A stretch of 64,000 bases of DNA, taken from contig NZ_WUMV01000002.1 in NCBI RefSeq assembly GCF_009826895.1, forward strand, positions 372,001 to 436,000, read 5' to 3'. The stretch comes from Stappia sediminis. Its GTDB lineage: Bacteria; Pseudomonadota; Alphaproteobacteria; Rhizobiales; Stappiaceae. Below, one piece after another: positions 45,187-53,805 of this stretch. Below the pieces are notes generated by a model, which ran no database searches, had not been told where the DNA came from, and worked only from the letters and a program-made list of their open reading frames with translations. The position numbers were made by a program, and so were the translations under genes. Position 1 is the stretch's first letter; every line of letters begins with the position of its first letter.

Positions 45187-45895
45187 AGCTCTTTTGCAGA
45201 TCAATGCGCTGCGTTCCGGCTACGGGCGGATAGAAGCGTTGCACGGGGTATCGATGGAGGTAAACCGAGGCGAGATCGTTGCGCTCGTCGGCAGCAATGG
45301 CGCGGGAAAAACGACGCTCTTGCGTGCGGTTTCCGGTGTACAGCCGGTCTCCGGCGGCGCGATTGTCTTCGATGGCCACGATGTTACGAACGCACAGCCT
45401 CATGCGCGAGTGAAACGCGGAATTGCCCAGGTTCCCGAAGGCCGGCAGATATTCTCGCCGCTATCGATCGAGGATAACCTGCGTCTTGGCGCCTATTTGC
45501 GAAAAGGGTCGGAGATCGACCGCGATCTCGACATGGTCTACGACCTGTTCCCGGTCCTCAAGGAAAGGCGGCGAAACCCGGCTGGCGGTCTTTCAGGCGG
45601 CCAGCAGCAGATGCTGGCGATAGGCCGTGCCCTTATGAGCGGGCCGAAACTCCTGTTGCTCGACGAGCCCTCGATGGGGCTTGCTCCGATCCTCGTCGAT
45701 CAGGTTTTCCAGATCGTGGAGAAGCTGAGGGATGAAAGCGGCGTCACCGTCTTCCTTGTCGAGCAGAACGCCTTTGCCGCGCTCTCCATCGCGGATCGGG
45801 GCTATGTCATCGAAACCGGCGAAATATCCATTAGCGGGACGGGCAGGGAGCTTCTGGACGACGAACGCGTGCGCGAAGCTTATCTCGGCGTTTGA
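45173..45895 (+). CDS. ABC transporter ATPase, LivF type
   Basis: A 240-residue ATPase with Walker A GSNGAGKTT near residue 40, VPEGRQIFSPLSIEDNLRLG typical of LivF, signature LSGGQQQMLAIGRAL and Walker B LLLLDEPSMGLAP. I set the start at TTG 45173 because a perfect AAGGAGG lies six bases upstream. The in-frame ATG at 45152 precedes that site and lacks its own. It overlaps the LivG-like gene and ends the paaN-transporter unit. Confidence 0.88.
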   Translation: MRSDEALLQINALRSGYGRIEALHGVSMEVNRGEIVALVGSNGAGKTTLLRAVSGVQPVSGGAIVFDGHDVTNAQPHARVKRGIAQVPEGRQIFSPLSIEDNLRLGAYLRKGSEIDRDLDMVYDLFPVLKERRRNPAGGLSGGQQQMLAIGRALMSGPKLLLLDEPSMGLAPILVDQVFQIVEKLRDESGVTVFLVEQNAFAALSIADRGYVIETGEISISGTGRELLDDERVREAYLGV

Positions 45896-46097
45896 GGGAT
45901 AGGCGAATATCCGTGGAGTGAATTGGCATTCGATCGGTATAGCGCACTGAAAATTCGGGATTTCGCGATATTTTCACAGGCGCCGGCTTTACCTGCGCCG
46001 TCCGGGGGTTGTCTTATGTGCCCAACTGGGGATTCCCGGATGGGCAGGCAACACGCTGCGGGCCGGGACCGTTGAAATCGAATTTCGGGAGCCGGCG

Positions 46098-47045
46098 ATG
46101 CTGCATCTGGATGAACGCGCCACACGTGAAGCCCTTGAATGGCGACCGCTCGTCGAAGCGCTGCGGGAGATGTTCAAAACGGGCTGCGAAATGCCTGTGC
46201 GCCATCACCACGACTTCAAGGTGCCGGGCGAAGCGGACGGAACGCTGCTGCTTATGCCGGCATGGCTGCCCGGGAAATACATTGGCGTGAAGATGGCGAC
46301 CGTCGTACCCGGAAACGGCGCGCGCGGGCTTCAGGCGGTCATGGCGAACTATTGCCTATCGAGTGGAATGACGGGTGAAATGCTGGCCATGATCGATGGC
46401 GGCGAGTTAACCGCACGGCGCACGGCGGCGACCTCGGCCCTTGCGGCGGACTATCTGGCACGAAAGGACGCGCGTCATCTCCTGGTCGTCGGGACCGGGC
46501 GCATCGCGCGAAACCTGGTGCCGGCCCATGCCGCCGTTCGCAAGATCGAATATGTGCGGGTATGGGGGCGAGACCCCGGGAAGGCGCTTGCATTTGCGGA
46601 AGAAATAGCCCGGGAAGAGGGGATCGCCTGCGCGCCGGTGAGTGATCTGGACGAAGCGGTATCGCAAGCCGATATCGTTACCGCGGCCACGCTTTCCGAT
46701 GTGCCTCTGATCCGGGGCGAAGCCCTGCGTGAGGGAACGCATGTCGATCTTGTCGGGGCATTCAAACCGTCGATGCGCGAAAGCGACGACGAAGCTGTGC
46801 GCCGATCCAGCGTTTTCGTGGACACCAGGGCAGGTGCGCTCAAGGAAGCCGGCGATATCATTCAGGCGATCGAAGCGGGCGCGATTGACGCGGAAGCCGT
46901 CAAGGGAGATCTCTTCGACCTCGCGCGCGGCGGGCAGCCGGGCCGGTCGAATGATTCAGAGATCACACTCTTCAAGATGACCGGGGCGGCGCTGGAAGAC
47001 CTGGCGGCCGGCATTCTCGCCTACGAGGCTTCGGCAAGCGGATAA
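46098..47045 (+). CDS. Ornithine cyclodeaminase / mu-crystallin family protein
   Basis: A 315-residue NAD(P)-dependent enzyme. The Rossmann motif is VVGTGRIARNLVPAH near residues 133-147. ELTARRTAATSALAADYLA and VDLVGAFKPSMRESDDEAV are family hallmarks. Members include ornithine cyclodeaminase and reductases of cyclic imino acids such as pyrroline- or piperideine-2-carboxylate; the sequence alone does not decide. It stands alone about 200 bases after the transporter genes. Confidence 0.88.
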   Translation: MLHLDERATREALEWRPLVEALREMFKTGCEMPVRHHHDFKVPGEADGTLLLMPAWLPGKYIGVKMATVVPGNGARGLQAVMANYCLSSGMTGEMLAMIDGGELTARRTAATSALAADYLARKDARHLLVVGTGRIARNLVPAHAAVRKIEYVRVWGRDPGKALAFAEEIAREEGIACAPVSDLDEAVSQADIVTAATLSDVPLIRGEALREGTHVDLVGAFKPSMRESDDEAVRRSSVFVDTRAGALKEAGDIIQAIEAGAIDAEAVKGDLFDLARGGQPGRSNDSEITLFKMTGAALEDLAAGILAYEASASG

Positions 47046-47109
47046 GTCGTGCCTTCGGTCGCGCCAACACCCGTTCGGGACTGGTTTAAAAGGGGTGCTC
47101 CGGATCGTC

Positions 47110-47475
47110 TCAGGTCATAAGGCCCGGAGTGTCCGACGCCGTGACCACGGTCCACAACGAAAGAAGCACTACGAGGACACCCACGACGATATGGTTCCAT
47201 GTGGCGACCGGCATGCCCGAGAATTCAAGCGCCCATGGCGCGATGATGAGCCACAGGCCGAAGATCACGCTGAACCACTCTTCCGATTTGTGAAATGCAG
47301 AGAGCGCCGCTAGGGCCGCGGCCGCGATCAGCGCGCCCATGATCCAGGCATTCCAAGATGGGTTCATCGCGTCGATATAGGAGAGGGTCCACGGCGATAC
47401 GATCATCCAGAGCCCCAGGGCGAGGCAAATGGCATCCTTCCACTGTAGTGACAGTCTTTTGGAAAGTGTGCTCAT
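47110..47475 (-). CDS. SPW-repeat membrane protein
   Basis: A 121-residue membrane protein with four spans in two SPW repeats: LGLWMIVSPWTL near residues 17-28 and FGLWLIIAPWALEF near 68-81. The Ser/Ala-Pro-Trp motifs in the spans define the family. Function unknown, often stress-related. It lies downstream of the HPF-like gene in the same direction and may share its transcript. Confidence 0.88.
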   Translation of the reverse strand: MSTLSKRLSLQWKDAICLALGLWMIVSPWTLSYIDAMNPSWNAWIMGALIAAAALAALSAFHKSEEWFSVIFGLWLIIAPWALEFSGMPVATWNHIVVGVLVVLLSLWTVVTASDTPGLMT

Positions 47476-47530
47476 GGCTTCCTTCCTTCCTTTCGCATCA
47501 ACCTGCGAAACCAGCCCCGAAAGCTATTCC

Positions 47531-48082
47531 TCAAACAGGAGAGACAGCCGAAGCGAAGGGGCCCTTGTCGCCCGTATGCTCGGTGAAGCGAACTTCCGTT
47601 CCGGGCTGGAGTTCGTTCCAATGGTCGTTTGACGCCATGCTGTCCCGCCTGAAGAAGAATTCACGCCCGTCCACCGTTTGAATGAATCCGAATCCTTCCT
47701 CCGGTACCAGCCGGGCGACAATTCCGTGCAGTTTGACCGGCTCGGGCTTGACCAGATGGCCGCTCATCTTGCGCACCACGTCTTCCAACTGGCGTTGTGC
47801 GGCATTGAAACTGTCGCGGACCGCGACAAGCACATCCTCATGAGCGTGATTGTTTTCATGCTCGCGCCCGGCGACGATTTCGGCCCCCGGTACCGTGATG
47901 TCGACATGGACATGGAAGATCTTGCCCTTGCGTCCATGCCGGTGCGGCAACTCGATCGTGACGCGGCATGATGTGATGCGGTTATGAATCTGGTCGAGCC
48001 GGTCGATACGCTTGCGGATGGCGTTTTCGACCGTCGGAGAGGAATCCAGCCCCTTGTAGGTGATCTGAGGTTCGGTCTTCAT
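47531..48082 (-). CDS. HPF/RaiA-like ribosome protein fused to a cold-shock domain
   Basis: A 183-residue protein. Residues 1-115 match the ribosome hibernation factor fold (ITYKGLDSSPTVENAIRKRI ... FHVHVDITVPGAEIV). Residues 120-183 form a cold-shock nucleic-acid-binding domain (GIVARLVPEEGFGFIQTVDG, REFFFRRDSM). The fusion suggests a stress factor acting on ribosomes and RNA. The ATG at 48082 follows AGGAAG; the longer frame to 48232 adds non-family residues. The SPW gene follows. Confidence 0.85.
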   Translation of the reverse strand: MKTEPQITYKGLDSSPTVENAIRKRIDRLDQIHNRITSCRVTIELPHRHGRKGKIFHVHVDITVPGAEIVAGREHENNHAHEDVLVAVRDSFNAAQRQLEDVVRKMSGHLVKPEPVKLHGIVARLVPEEGFGFIQTVDGREFFFRRDSMASNDHWNELQPGTEVRFTEHTGDKGPFASAVSPV

Positions 48083-48504
48083 GATCGTGCTCGCTTCCTG
48101 CAGCTTATCGGGATCGTTGATTGCAGTGCGCATCGCGCCAGTACAGTGAGAGCGAAGTGCAAATTGGTCCCGCAGCGTCGTATCGGCCAAATCGCTGCGC
48201 CGTATTACCTGCCGACCAATAACTTTACGCAAAGGATTTGCGTATTGAAACTATCGAGCAGCAGCAGGATGTTCTTTCGGCAACTTTCCGCCACCTTGCC
48301 CGGTGAGATTGCGCGGTCTCGGCCTCCGCCGCGCCTTATGCAAAAATGCCGAACTCCTGCAACTTGGCGAGGATCATGCACAGAACCAGCGGCGAGCGCC
48401 CGATGACCAGGACGCGGACGGCCGATGGTCCAGGCGCGCGTTTCGTGAAGAACGGTCGCCGAGGGCAAGTGATACAAAGCTCCGAATAATCGGGCTGCGC
48501 CGAC
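48083..48504. other. Region between the HPF-like gene and the glycosyltransferase gene
   Basis: About 420 bases without an intact recognised gene. The part near 48083-48200 should hold the HPF-like gene's promoter. The part at 48205-48506 reads on the minus strand as a broken receiver-like regulator, described separately. Confidence 0.5.
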
Positions 48505-48506
48505 AT
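48205..48506 (-). pseudogene. Possible frameshifted receiver-like regulator remnant
   Basis: A 56-residue frame (48336-48506) starts in a TGATG overlap with the glycosyltransferase stop. It ends VRVLVIGRSPLVLCMILAKL plus QEFGIFA, which looks like strand 1 and helix 1 of a response-regulator receiver domain with the Asp pair missing. In another minus frame the next 130 bases read AESCRKNILLLLDSFNTQ, like strand 3 with the phosphorylatable Asp, at about the right spacing. One frameshift would join them. Alternatively the 56-residue frame is a genuine short protein. Confidence 0.4.
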
Positions 48507-49795
48507 CAAAGCCGGATATCGCCCGTCGGCGTTTTCTCTTCGTATATGCCCCTGTTGTCGATACCTGCAGCGGGGTATTGGTGCCGAGTGCCAGTCATGC
48601 GTTCGATCAGCTTTCGGTTTTGATTGAGGCAACTCATCAGCCCGTAACGCGAAATGACAGTTTGTCGGGCAGCTGACCGCATGCGCGAAAATGCGCCGGG
48701 ATGGCGCAGGATCTCGAGCGTCGTCTCGGCAATTTCTTGCGGGCTCCAGAAATCGACAAGCCTTCCGTTTTCTCCATCGCTCACGACTTCCTCTACCGGT
48801 GCGGTGGCGGAGGCGATCACCGCGCAGCCGCATGACATGGCCTCGAGGAACGACCAGGAAAGGACGAACGGATAGGTGAGATATATGTGCGCTGCAGAAA
48901 CCTGAAACAGACGCATGAGCGAAGAGTGCGGCAACTGGCCGAGAAAGTGGATTCTGTCCGGCGGCAGAGCGGTTTCGCGCATCAGGGCTTCGCGCCAGGT
49001 GAGTCCGTCATCGCGCGCCTTTCCGTAGCTGACGCCATCCCCGCCGGCGACGACGAATCGCGCTTCTGGATTTCGTTTTGCGATGATGCTGGCGGCTTGC
49101 ATGAATTGCGGGAAGCCGCGATATGGTTCCAGGTCACGGGAGGCGAAGGTGATTACCGGATCGCCTTTGGCGAACATCGTGCCGTCGGGCAGTTCGAAGG
49201 TTGCAGAATGATCCGGACGCGCCCGGTTGGTGTCGATACCTTCGTGGATAACAGAAATACGCGGCCGATAGAGAGAAGGGTACCTGCTTCGCTGCCAGTG
49301 TGTCGGGCTGATCCCGCCGTCCAGTTGATCGAGAGTTGTTAGCTGCGTGGAGTTCCTGAGCCGCATCTGCTGCAGTTCCCGAAGTCCAACCGATTCGGTT
49401 GGGTCGAAACCGGAATCTCCGCCTGCAGGTTGAAAGTAGTATTCGCAGTAACCGAGTGCGGGAGTGTCGGGAAGGGCATCCTTTACAAACAGCATGCCGC
49501 CCCACGCGATATGGCCGAGGACGATATCGGGCGCCCCTTCGCGACTGGCGATCTTGCTGAGGATTTCCGCCACTCGGGAGCCGGCGGAAACATGGGGAAG
49601 CATCAAGGAGGAACCGGCGGCGGGGCCTGACACTTCCTGTGCCGTTCCGCCTGCGTATGTGATGATCTTCATTCCGCGAATCCTTGATTCGGCGGATTGC
49701 GTGATCAAGGTGACTTTCCATCCATCTTCCGCGAAATTCTGCGCGAGATAGCGGAATTGAGCCGGTCCTTTTCGGTGTACCAATGCGATGTGCAT
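48506..49795 (-). CDS. GT4-family glycosyltransferase
   Basis: A 429-residue GT-B glycosyltransferase. The N-terminal acceptor domain begins MHIALVHRKGPAQFRYLAQN. The C-terminal nucleotide-sugar domain includes VITFASRDLEPYRGFPQFMQ, RIHFLGQLPHSSLMRLF and the EX7E-like segment SFLEAMSCGCAVIASATAPVEE. It starts 16 bases after the MarR gene stop, so the two are co-transcribed, in the place where the Sinorhizobium EPS II locus has the wgcA (expC) glycosyltransferase beside wggR. That link is positional. Confidence 0.87.
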   Translation of the reverse strand: MHIALVHRKGPAQFRYLAQNFAEDGWKVTLITQSAESRIRGMKIITYAGGTAQEVSGPAAGSSLMLPHVSAGSRVAEILSKIASREGAPDIVLGHIAWGGMLFVKDALPDTPALGYCEYYFQPAGGDSGFDPTESVGLRELQQMRLRNSTQLTTLDQLDGGISPTHWQRSRYPSLYRPRISVIHEGIDTNRARPDHSATFELPDGTMFAKGDPVITFASRDLEPYRGFPQFMQAASIIAKRNPEARFVVAGGDGVSYGKARDDGLTWREALMRETALPPDRIHFLGQLPHSSLMRLFQVSAAHIYLTYPFVLSWSFLEAMSCGCAVIASATAPVEEVVSDGENGRLVDFWSPQEIAETTLEILRHPGAFSRMRSAARQTVISRYGLMSCLNQNRKLIERMTGTRHQYPAAGIDNRGIYEEKTPTGDIRL

Positions 49796-49811
49796 CACCG
49801 GCCGTTTCCGG

Positions 49812-50402
49812 TCAGCGAATGTCGAGATCGGACGGGCCGATGCCCGGAAGCCCGGTAGCCCAGGCAACCTCAAGCCGCCGCAACGTATTTACGGTTTCTT
49901 GCAGCGCCAGCAAATCCCTTTCGTTCCTGACGATAAGCCTCTGGTTTGCTTCATCGGCGGCGCGCACGTCCTCACACAGGCTTTTTCCCTTGTCCGTCAG
50001 CTTGATACGGGCCGAGCGCTTGTCTCGCTGCGACGGCGTGCGGTCGACATAGCCCGCCTGTACGAGTTGTTTCAGGCTGTAGGAAGCATTCGATCCGAGG
50101 TAGTGCCCCCGGTCGAGCAGGTCGCGAACGGAAAGGTCGTTGTCGCCGATGGTGAACAGCAGCATGACCTGCGAAGGAGAAACGTCGTCCGCACCGAGGC
50201 GATTCAGATCGAGCCGCAGCCGGTCCAGATACCTGCGATGCATTCGTTCGATGATTCTCACAAGCTCAAGATGTGTAACTTTATGACGGGTGTTACTTAT
50301 CTTTTCATCGCTCACGCTGTTTAACCGTTCTTTCGTCCATGGCCTGTGATGACCGTCTTGTTCGTCGGTGAATTGTGCCATTTCGATCGTGTTTTTTTCC
50401 AT
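49812..50402 (-). CDS. MarR-family regulator (WggR/ExpG-like)
   Basis: A 196-residue winged-helix regulator. The HTH core is NDLSVRDLLDRGHYLGSNASYSLKQLVQAGYVDRT, followed by the wing RDKRSARIKLTDKG, with an N-terminal extension of about 50 residues. The ATG at 50402 follows GAGG and lies at the end of the AT-rich promoter; upstream in-frame ATGs fall inside that region. It is divergent from the secretion genes, exactly where wggR (expG, mucS), activator of galactoglucan genes, sits in Sinorhizobium. Confidence 0.85.
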   Translation of the reverse strand: MEKNTIEMAQFTDEQDGHHRPWTKERLNSVSDEKISNTRHKVTHLELVRIIERMHRRYLDRLRLDLNRLGADDVSPSQVMLLFTIGDNDLSVRDLLDRGHYLGSNASYSLKQLVQAGYVDRTPSQRDKRSARIKLTDKGKSLCEDVRAADEANQRLIVRNERDLLALQETVNTLRRLEVAWATGLPGIGPSDLDIR

Positions 50403-50562
50403 GTGCCTCGATACTCCGGAGTGGTTTCGAACGAAATTCGAAATAAATTCACAGATATTTCCTCCCATTTTATGTACATTTTTATGTTTAACTCGCCGCA
50501 TTCCTGGTCGATTAAGAATTTCACTAGATCGCCATAATTTATATGGCATTGTTTTATTGTTA

Positions 50563-50579
50563 TAGTCTCTATGGATGCA
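50563..50579 (+). promoter_or_regulatory. Shared upstream motif, copy 1 (secretion operon)
   Basis: TAGTCTCTATGGATGCA lies 99 bases before the ABC exporter start. A copy with 14 of 17 identical bases lies ahead of the RTX gene. It sits just after an AT-rich stretch with a TATAGT -10-like word. Candidate MarR regulator or promoter element. Confidence 0.5.
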
Positions 50580-50677
50580 TGACATCTGTATGGAAAACTT
50601 GTGTCGTTTTCGGGGCAATTGGTTGGCGTGCTTGCGTCGGCCGGATGCACCGTAGTCAAGCTAAGGTATCGAGTTAA

Positions 50678-52423
50678 ATGATCGGACGCCGAAATAAAGA
50701 CTCCGGCGATACTTCTACACTTGTGCGGAATGCTCGCAAAACCTTCGCCGCAGGGTTGCTTGGTGCCGGAGCGTTAAGCGGTTTCATAAGTCTCCTGCAA
50801 CTTACCGTTCCCCTGTTCATGTTGCAGGTCCATGACCGCGTCTTAAGCAGTCAAAGCCTCGATACGCTCAGGATGCTGATAATTATCGCCGCAGGAGCGC
50901 TTGCTCTTTATGGTATTCTGGAGTTTGTCCGCGGGCTCGTGTTTCAGGTGATGGGGGCCGCACTTGTTCGCAAGTTGAACCTGCCCGCTTTGGAGGCGGG
51001 CGTCAGGTCATCGCTGGAAAGCGGCAGCGCTCTCGCGTCCGAAACCCTTCGCGACCTTAATGATCTGAGATCCTTCATAACGAGCAATGCGATAAGCGCT
51101 CCGCTTGAGGCGATCTGGGCGCCCATTTTTTTGTTTGTCCTGTTTATGCTCCATCCGCTCTACGGACTTCTGGCTGTCATATCCGCGTCCATTCTTGTCG
51201 GATTGAATCTCCTGTCGGACCTTCTGACGCGGCCGATCCTCAAGGAAGCGAATGCGGCGAACCGGGAGAATGTCGCCAGAATCGGGTCGACCTTGAGGCA
51301 TGCCGAAACCATCGAGGCGATGGGAATCATGCCGGCGCTGGCCAAGCGATGGAGAGCCAGCCAGTTTCACGCCAACGATTTGATGACGCTGGGCAACACA
51401 CGAAGCAAGGCGATACATGCCGCAACGCGCTCCCTGCGATTCGGCATGCAGGTGACGGTGCTTTCGCTTGGCGCGTCGCTCGTGATCCGTGGAGACGCCA
51501 CCCCCGGCACGATGATCGCCGCAAGCATCATCATGGGCAGGCTGCTGATGCCTTTCGACAATCTGACGGAAAACTGGCGGCAATGGGTGTTTGCGCTTGC
51601 GGCGTGGAAAAGGGTGCGCGACGTCATGGAGAATCACTCATCCACCCGTCAGACGATCCCGACGCCGCGATCCGAAGGCGACCTTGTCGTGGACAGGCTG
51701 GTCTATGCCGCGCCGAATACTCAGGTTCCGGTGATCAAGGGGATTTCCTTTTCGCTTCAACCGGGAGAAGTGCTGGGGGTCGTCGGGCCATCCGCGGCCG
51801 GAAAATCGACGCTTGCCCGTCTGCTTGTTGGCGCGCTTCAGCCGACTTCGGGCGGAATATTCCTCGATGGTCACAACGTTTATCTCTGGGAGCGCGCATC
51901 CTTCGGCGCGATGGTCGGATACCTGCCGCAGTCCGTCTCGTTGCTCGACGGCACGGTGCGGGAAAACATCGCGCGGATGTATGAAGCGGACCCGCGCCTC
52001 GTCATCGATGCGGCAAGGGCCGCAGGCGTGCACGAAATGATCGGACGCATGCCGCTTGGCTATGACACGCCGGTGGGCGATGGCCGATACACATTGTCGG
52101 GAGGGCAAAAGCAGAGGGTTGCCCTGGCTCGCGCGCTATTCGGGCGCCCGCGGTTGCTGGTGCTGGACGAGCCCAACGCCAATCTCGACACCGAAGGCGA
52201 GACGGCATTGCTGCAGGCGATTTCCTCCGCAAGGGCGGACGGTGCGATCGTCATCATCATCGCCCACAGACCGGCGATCATGGAAGCCGCCGACAAGATT
52301 CTGGTGCTTCAGGAAGGACGCATAACGCAATTCGGCGAACGAACGCAGGTCGTGAGCAATATCGCCTCACGCCTGCAGTCAAAATCGGTGGCACCTGCAA
52401 TTACGCCGGGAGAAGTCGCATGA
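50678..52423 (+). CDS. Type I secretion ABC exporter (PrtD-type, wgdA/expD1-like)
   Basis: A 581-residue fused permease-ATPase for one-step protein export. Six spans lie in residues 25-320 (LLGAGALSGFISLLQLTVPL, FMLQVHDRVLSS is the PrtD landmark). The ATPase has Walker A GPSAAGKST near residue 371, signature LSGGQKQRVALARALF near 475 and Walker B LLVLDEPNANLD. No peptidase C39 domain is present. The cargo is probably the RTX protein encoded two genes on. ATGA-coupled to the adaptor. Confidence 0.92.
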   Translation: MIGRRNKDSGDTSTLVRNARKTFAAGLLGAGALSGFISLLQLTVPLFMLQVHDRVLSSQSLDTLRMLIIIAAGALALYGILEFVRGLVFQVMGAALVRKLNLPALEAGVRSSLESGSALASETLRDLNDLRSFITSNAISAPLEAIWAPIFLFVLFMLHPLYGLLAVISASILVGLNLLSDLLTRPILKEANAANRENVARIGSTLRHAETIEAMGIMPALAKRWRASQFHANDLMTLGNTRSKAIHAATRSLRFGMQVTVLSLGASLVIRGDATPGTMIAASIIMGRLLMPFDNLTENWRQWVFALAAWKRVRDVMENHSSTRQTIPTPRSEGDLVVDRLVYAAPNTQVPVIKGISFSLQPGEVLGVVGPSAAGKSTLARLLVGALQPTSGGIFLDGHNVYLWERASFGAMVGYLPQSVSLLDGTVRENIARMYEADPRLVIDAARAAGVHEMIGRMPLGYDTPVGDGRYTLSGGQKQRVALARALFGRPRLLVLDEPNANLDTEGETALLQAISSARADGAIVIIIAHRPAIMEAADKILVLQEGRITQFGERTQVVSNIASRLQSKSVAPAITPGEVA

Positions 52424-53805
52424 ACCGGGAATTGAGGGTCCATAAAAATCGGATCGAGACTCCGGTTCCCCCGGAGACGGATGCCGAGCCGTGGTACATG
52501 CGCGCCTTCGAAGACGATGAGCCGCGTCCGAGCCTGCGGACACCGCTTGTTGCCGGCGCTATCGCCATATTGGTGGGCTTCGGCGGATTTCTTGGATGGG
52601 GGTTCACCGCCAACCTGGACAGCGCCGCAATTGCGACCGGCAATGTGATCGTGGACAGTCAGCGAAAGACGATCACCCATCTTGAAGGCGGAATCCTCAA
52701 GCGGTTGCTGGTGCAGGAGGGGGAATTCGTCGAAAAGGGGCAACCCCTTGTAGAGTTGGACGAAACGCGCGCACGTGCCGACCTCGAACAGTTGCGTGGC
52801 AAGCGAATAGGTCTGATGGCCATGATTTCCCGGCTGAAGGCTGAACGGGACACGGCGGGCCAAATCGAATTTCCTCGCGAGTTGCAGGAAAGCGGTTCCG
52901 AGATCGTTGCCGATGTTATCGCTGCAGAACGGCGCCTGTTTGAAAAGCGTCGCGAAGTTTACGAAGGCAAGATCGCCTATCAGCAAAAGGAAATTGAGCA
53001 GTACACCGCGCAGATAGAGGCAGCGGAAGCCCAGATATCCGCCAATCGGGAGCGGCGACGCCTCTTGAAGGAACGCGTCGATGCGCTGACGGGGCTTGAA
53101 AAGAAGGGGTATGCCTCCAAAGCGAATTTGAGCGTCGTCGAACTCGAATTGAATGAGTTGATCGGGGATGGCGGCGAACTTGTGGCCGAAAAGGCCCGTT
53201 CGGAAAAGGCAAGGCAAGGGGCGGAGGTTGCCGTTCTTTCGATCGAGCAGGAATTGCAGAGCGAAATTGCCGGCAAACTCCTTGAGGCGCAACTCGAACT
53301 CAATGCGACGAACGAACAGCTCAAATCGGCGCGGGATGTCCTGGACAGACTTGTCGTCCACGCTCCTCAGGGCGGCATTGTCTACAATGTTCAAATGCGC
53401 ACGCCCGGTGGCGTGGTCGAGCCCGGCAAGCCGATCATGGATATCGTGCCGAAGGACGAAAAGCTGCTTGTCGAAGCGCGAATGAACCTCCGCGATATCG
53501 ATTCAGTGCATGTCGGATCGAAAACCAGGGTCAGGCTCACCGCCTACGACATCCGGAAGACGCCGCCGCTTGATGGAGAGGTAACGTTCGTCGCTGCGGA
53601 CCAGACCGTCGATGACAAGAACCAGGTGGCCTACTATGTGGTCCGCGCGGAGATCGATCCGGCCGAATTGAAAGACAATCCCCTGGTCGCCCTTTACCCC
53701 GGCATGCCGGCGGAACTTCAAATAATGCGACGATCCCGCAAGGCAATCGAGTATTTGGTCGAGCCGATTACCGAAAGTTTCAATCGCGCATTTCGTGAAG
53801 ATTGA
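52420..53805 (+). CDS. Type I secretion adaptor (HlyD family, wgdB/expD2-like)
   Basis: A 461-residue membrane fusion protein with a single N-terminal span (about residues 44-64, LVAGAIAILVGFGGFLGWGF), lipoyl half DSQRKTITHLEGGILKRLLV, a long coiled-coil hairpin over about 110-290, the second lipoyl half VVHAPQGGIVYNVQMRTPGG and a C-terminal HlyD barrel (DIRKTPPLDGEVTFVAADQT). It bridges the ABC exporter to a TolC-type channel, which is not encoded in the window. Confidence 0.92.
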   Translation: MNRELRVHKNRIETPVPPETDAEPWYMRAFEDDEPRPSLRTPLVAGAIAILVGFGGFLGWGFTANLDSAAIATGNVIVDSQRKTITHLEGGILKRLLVQEGEFVEKGQPLVELDETRARADLEQLRGKRIGLMAMISRLKAERDTAGQIEFPRELQESGSEIVADVIAAERRLFEKRREVYEGKIAYQQKEIEQYTAQIEAAEAQISANRERRRLLKERVDALTGLEKKGYASKANLSVVELELNELIGDGGELVAEKARSEKARQGAEVAVLSIEQELQSEIAGKLLEAQLELNATNEQLKSARDVLDRLVVHAPQGGIVYNVQMRTPGGVVEPGKPIMDIVPKDEKLLVEARMNLRDIDSVHVGSKTRVRLTAYDIRKTPPLDGEVTFVAADQTVDDKNQVAYYVVRAEIDPAELKDNPLVALYPGMPAELQIMRRSRKAIEYLVEPITESFNRAFRED

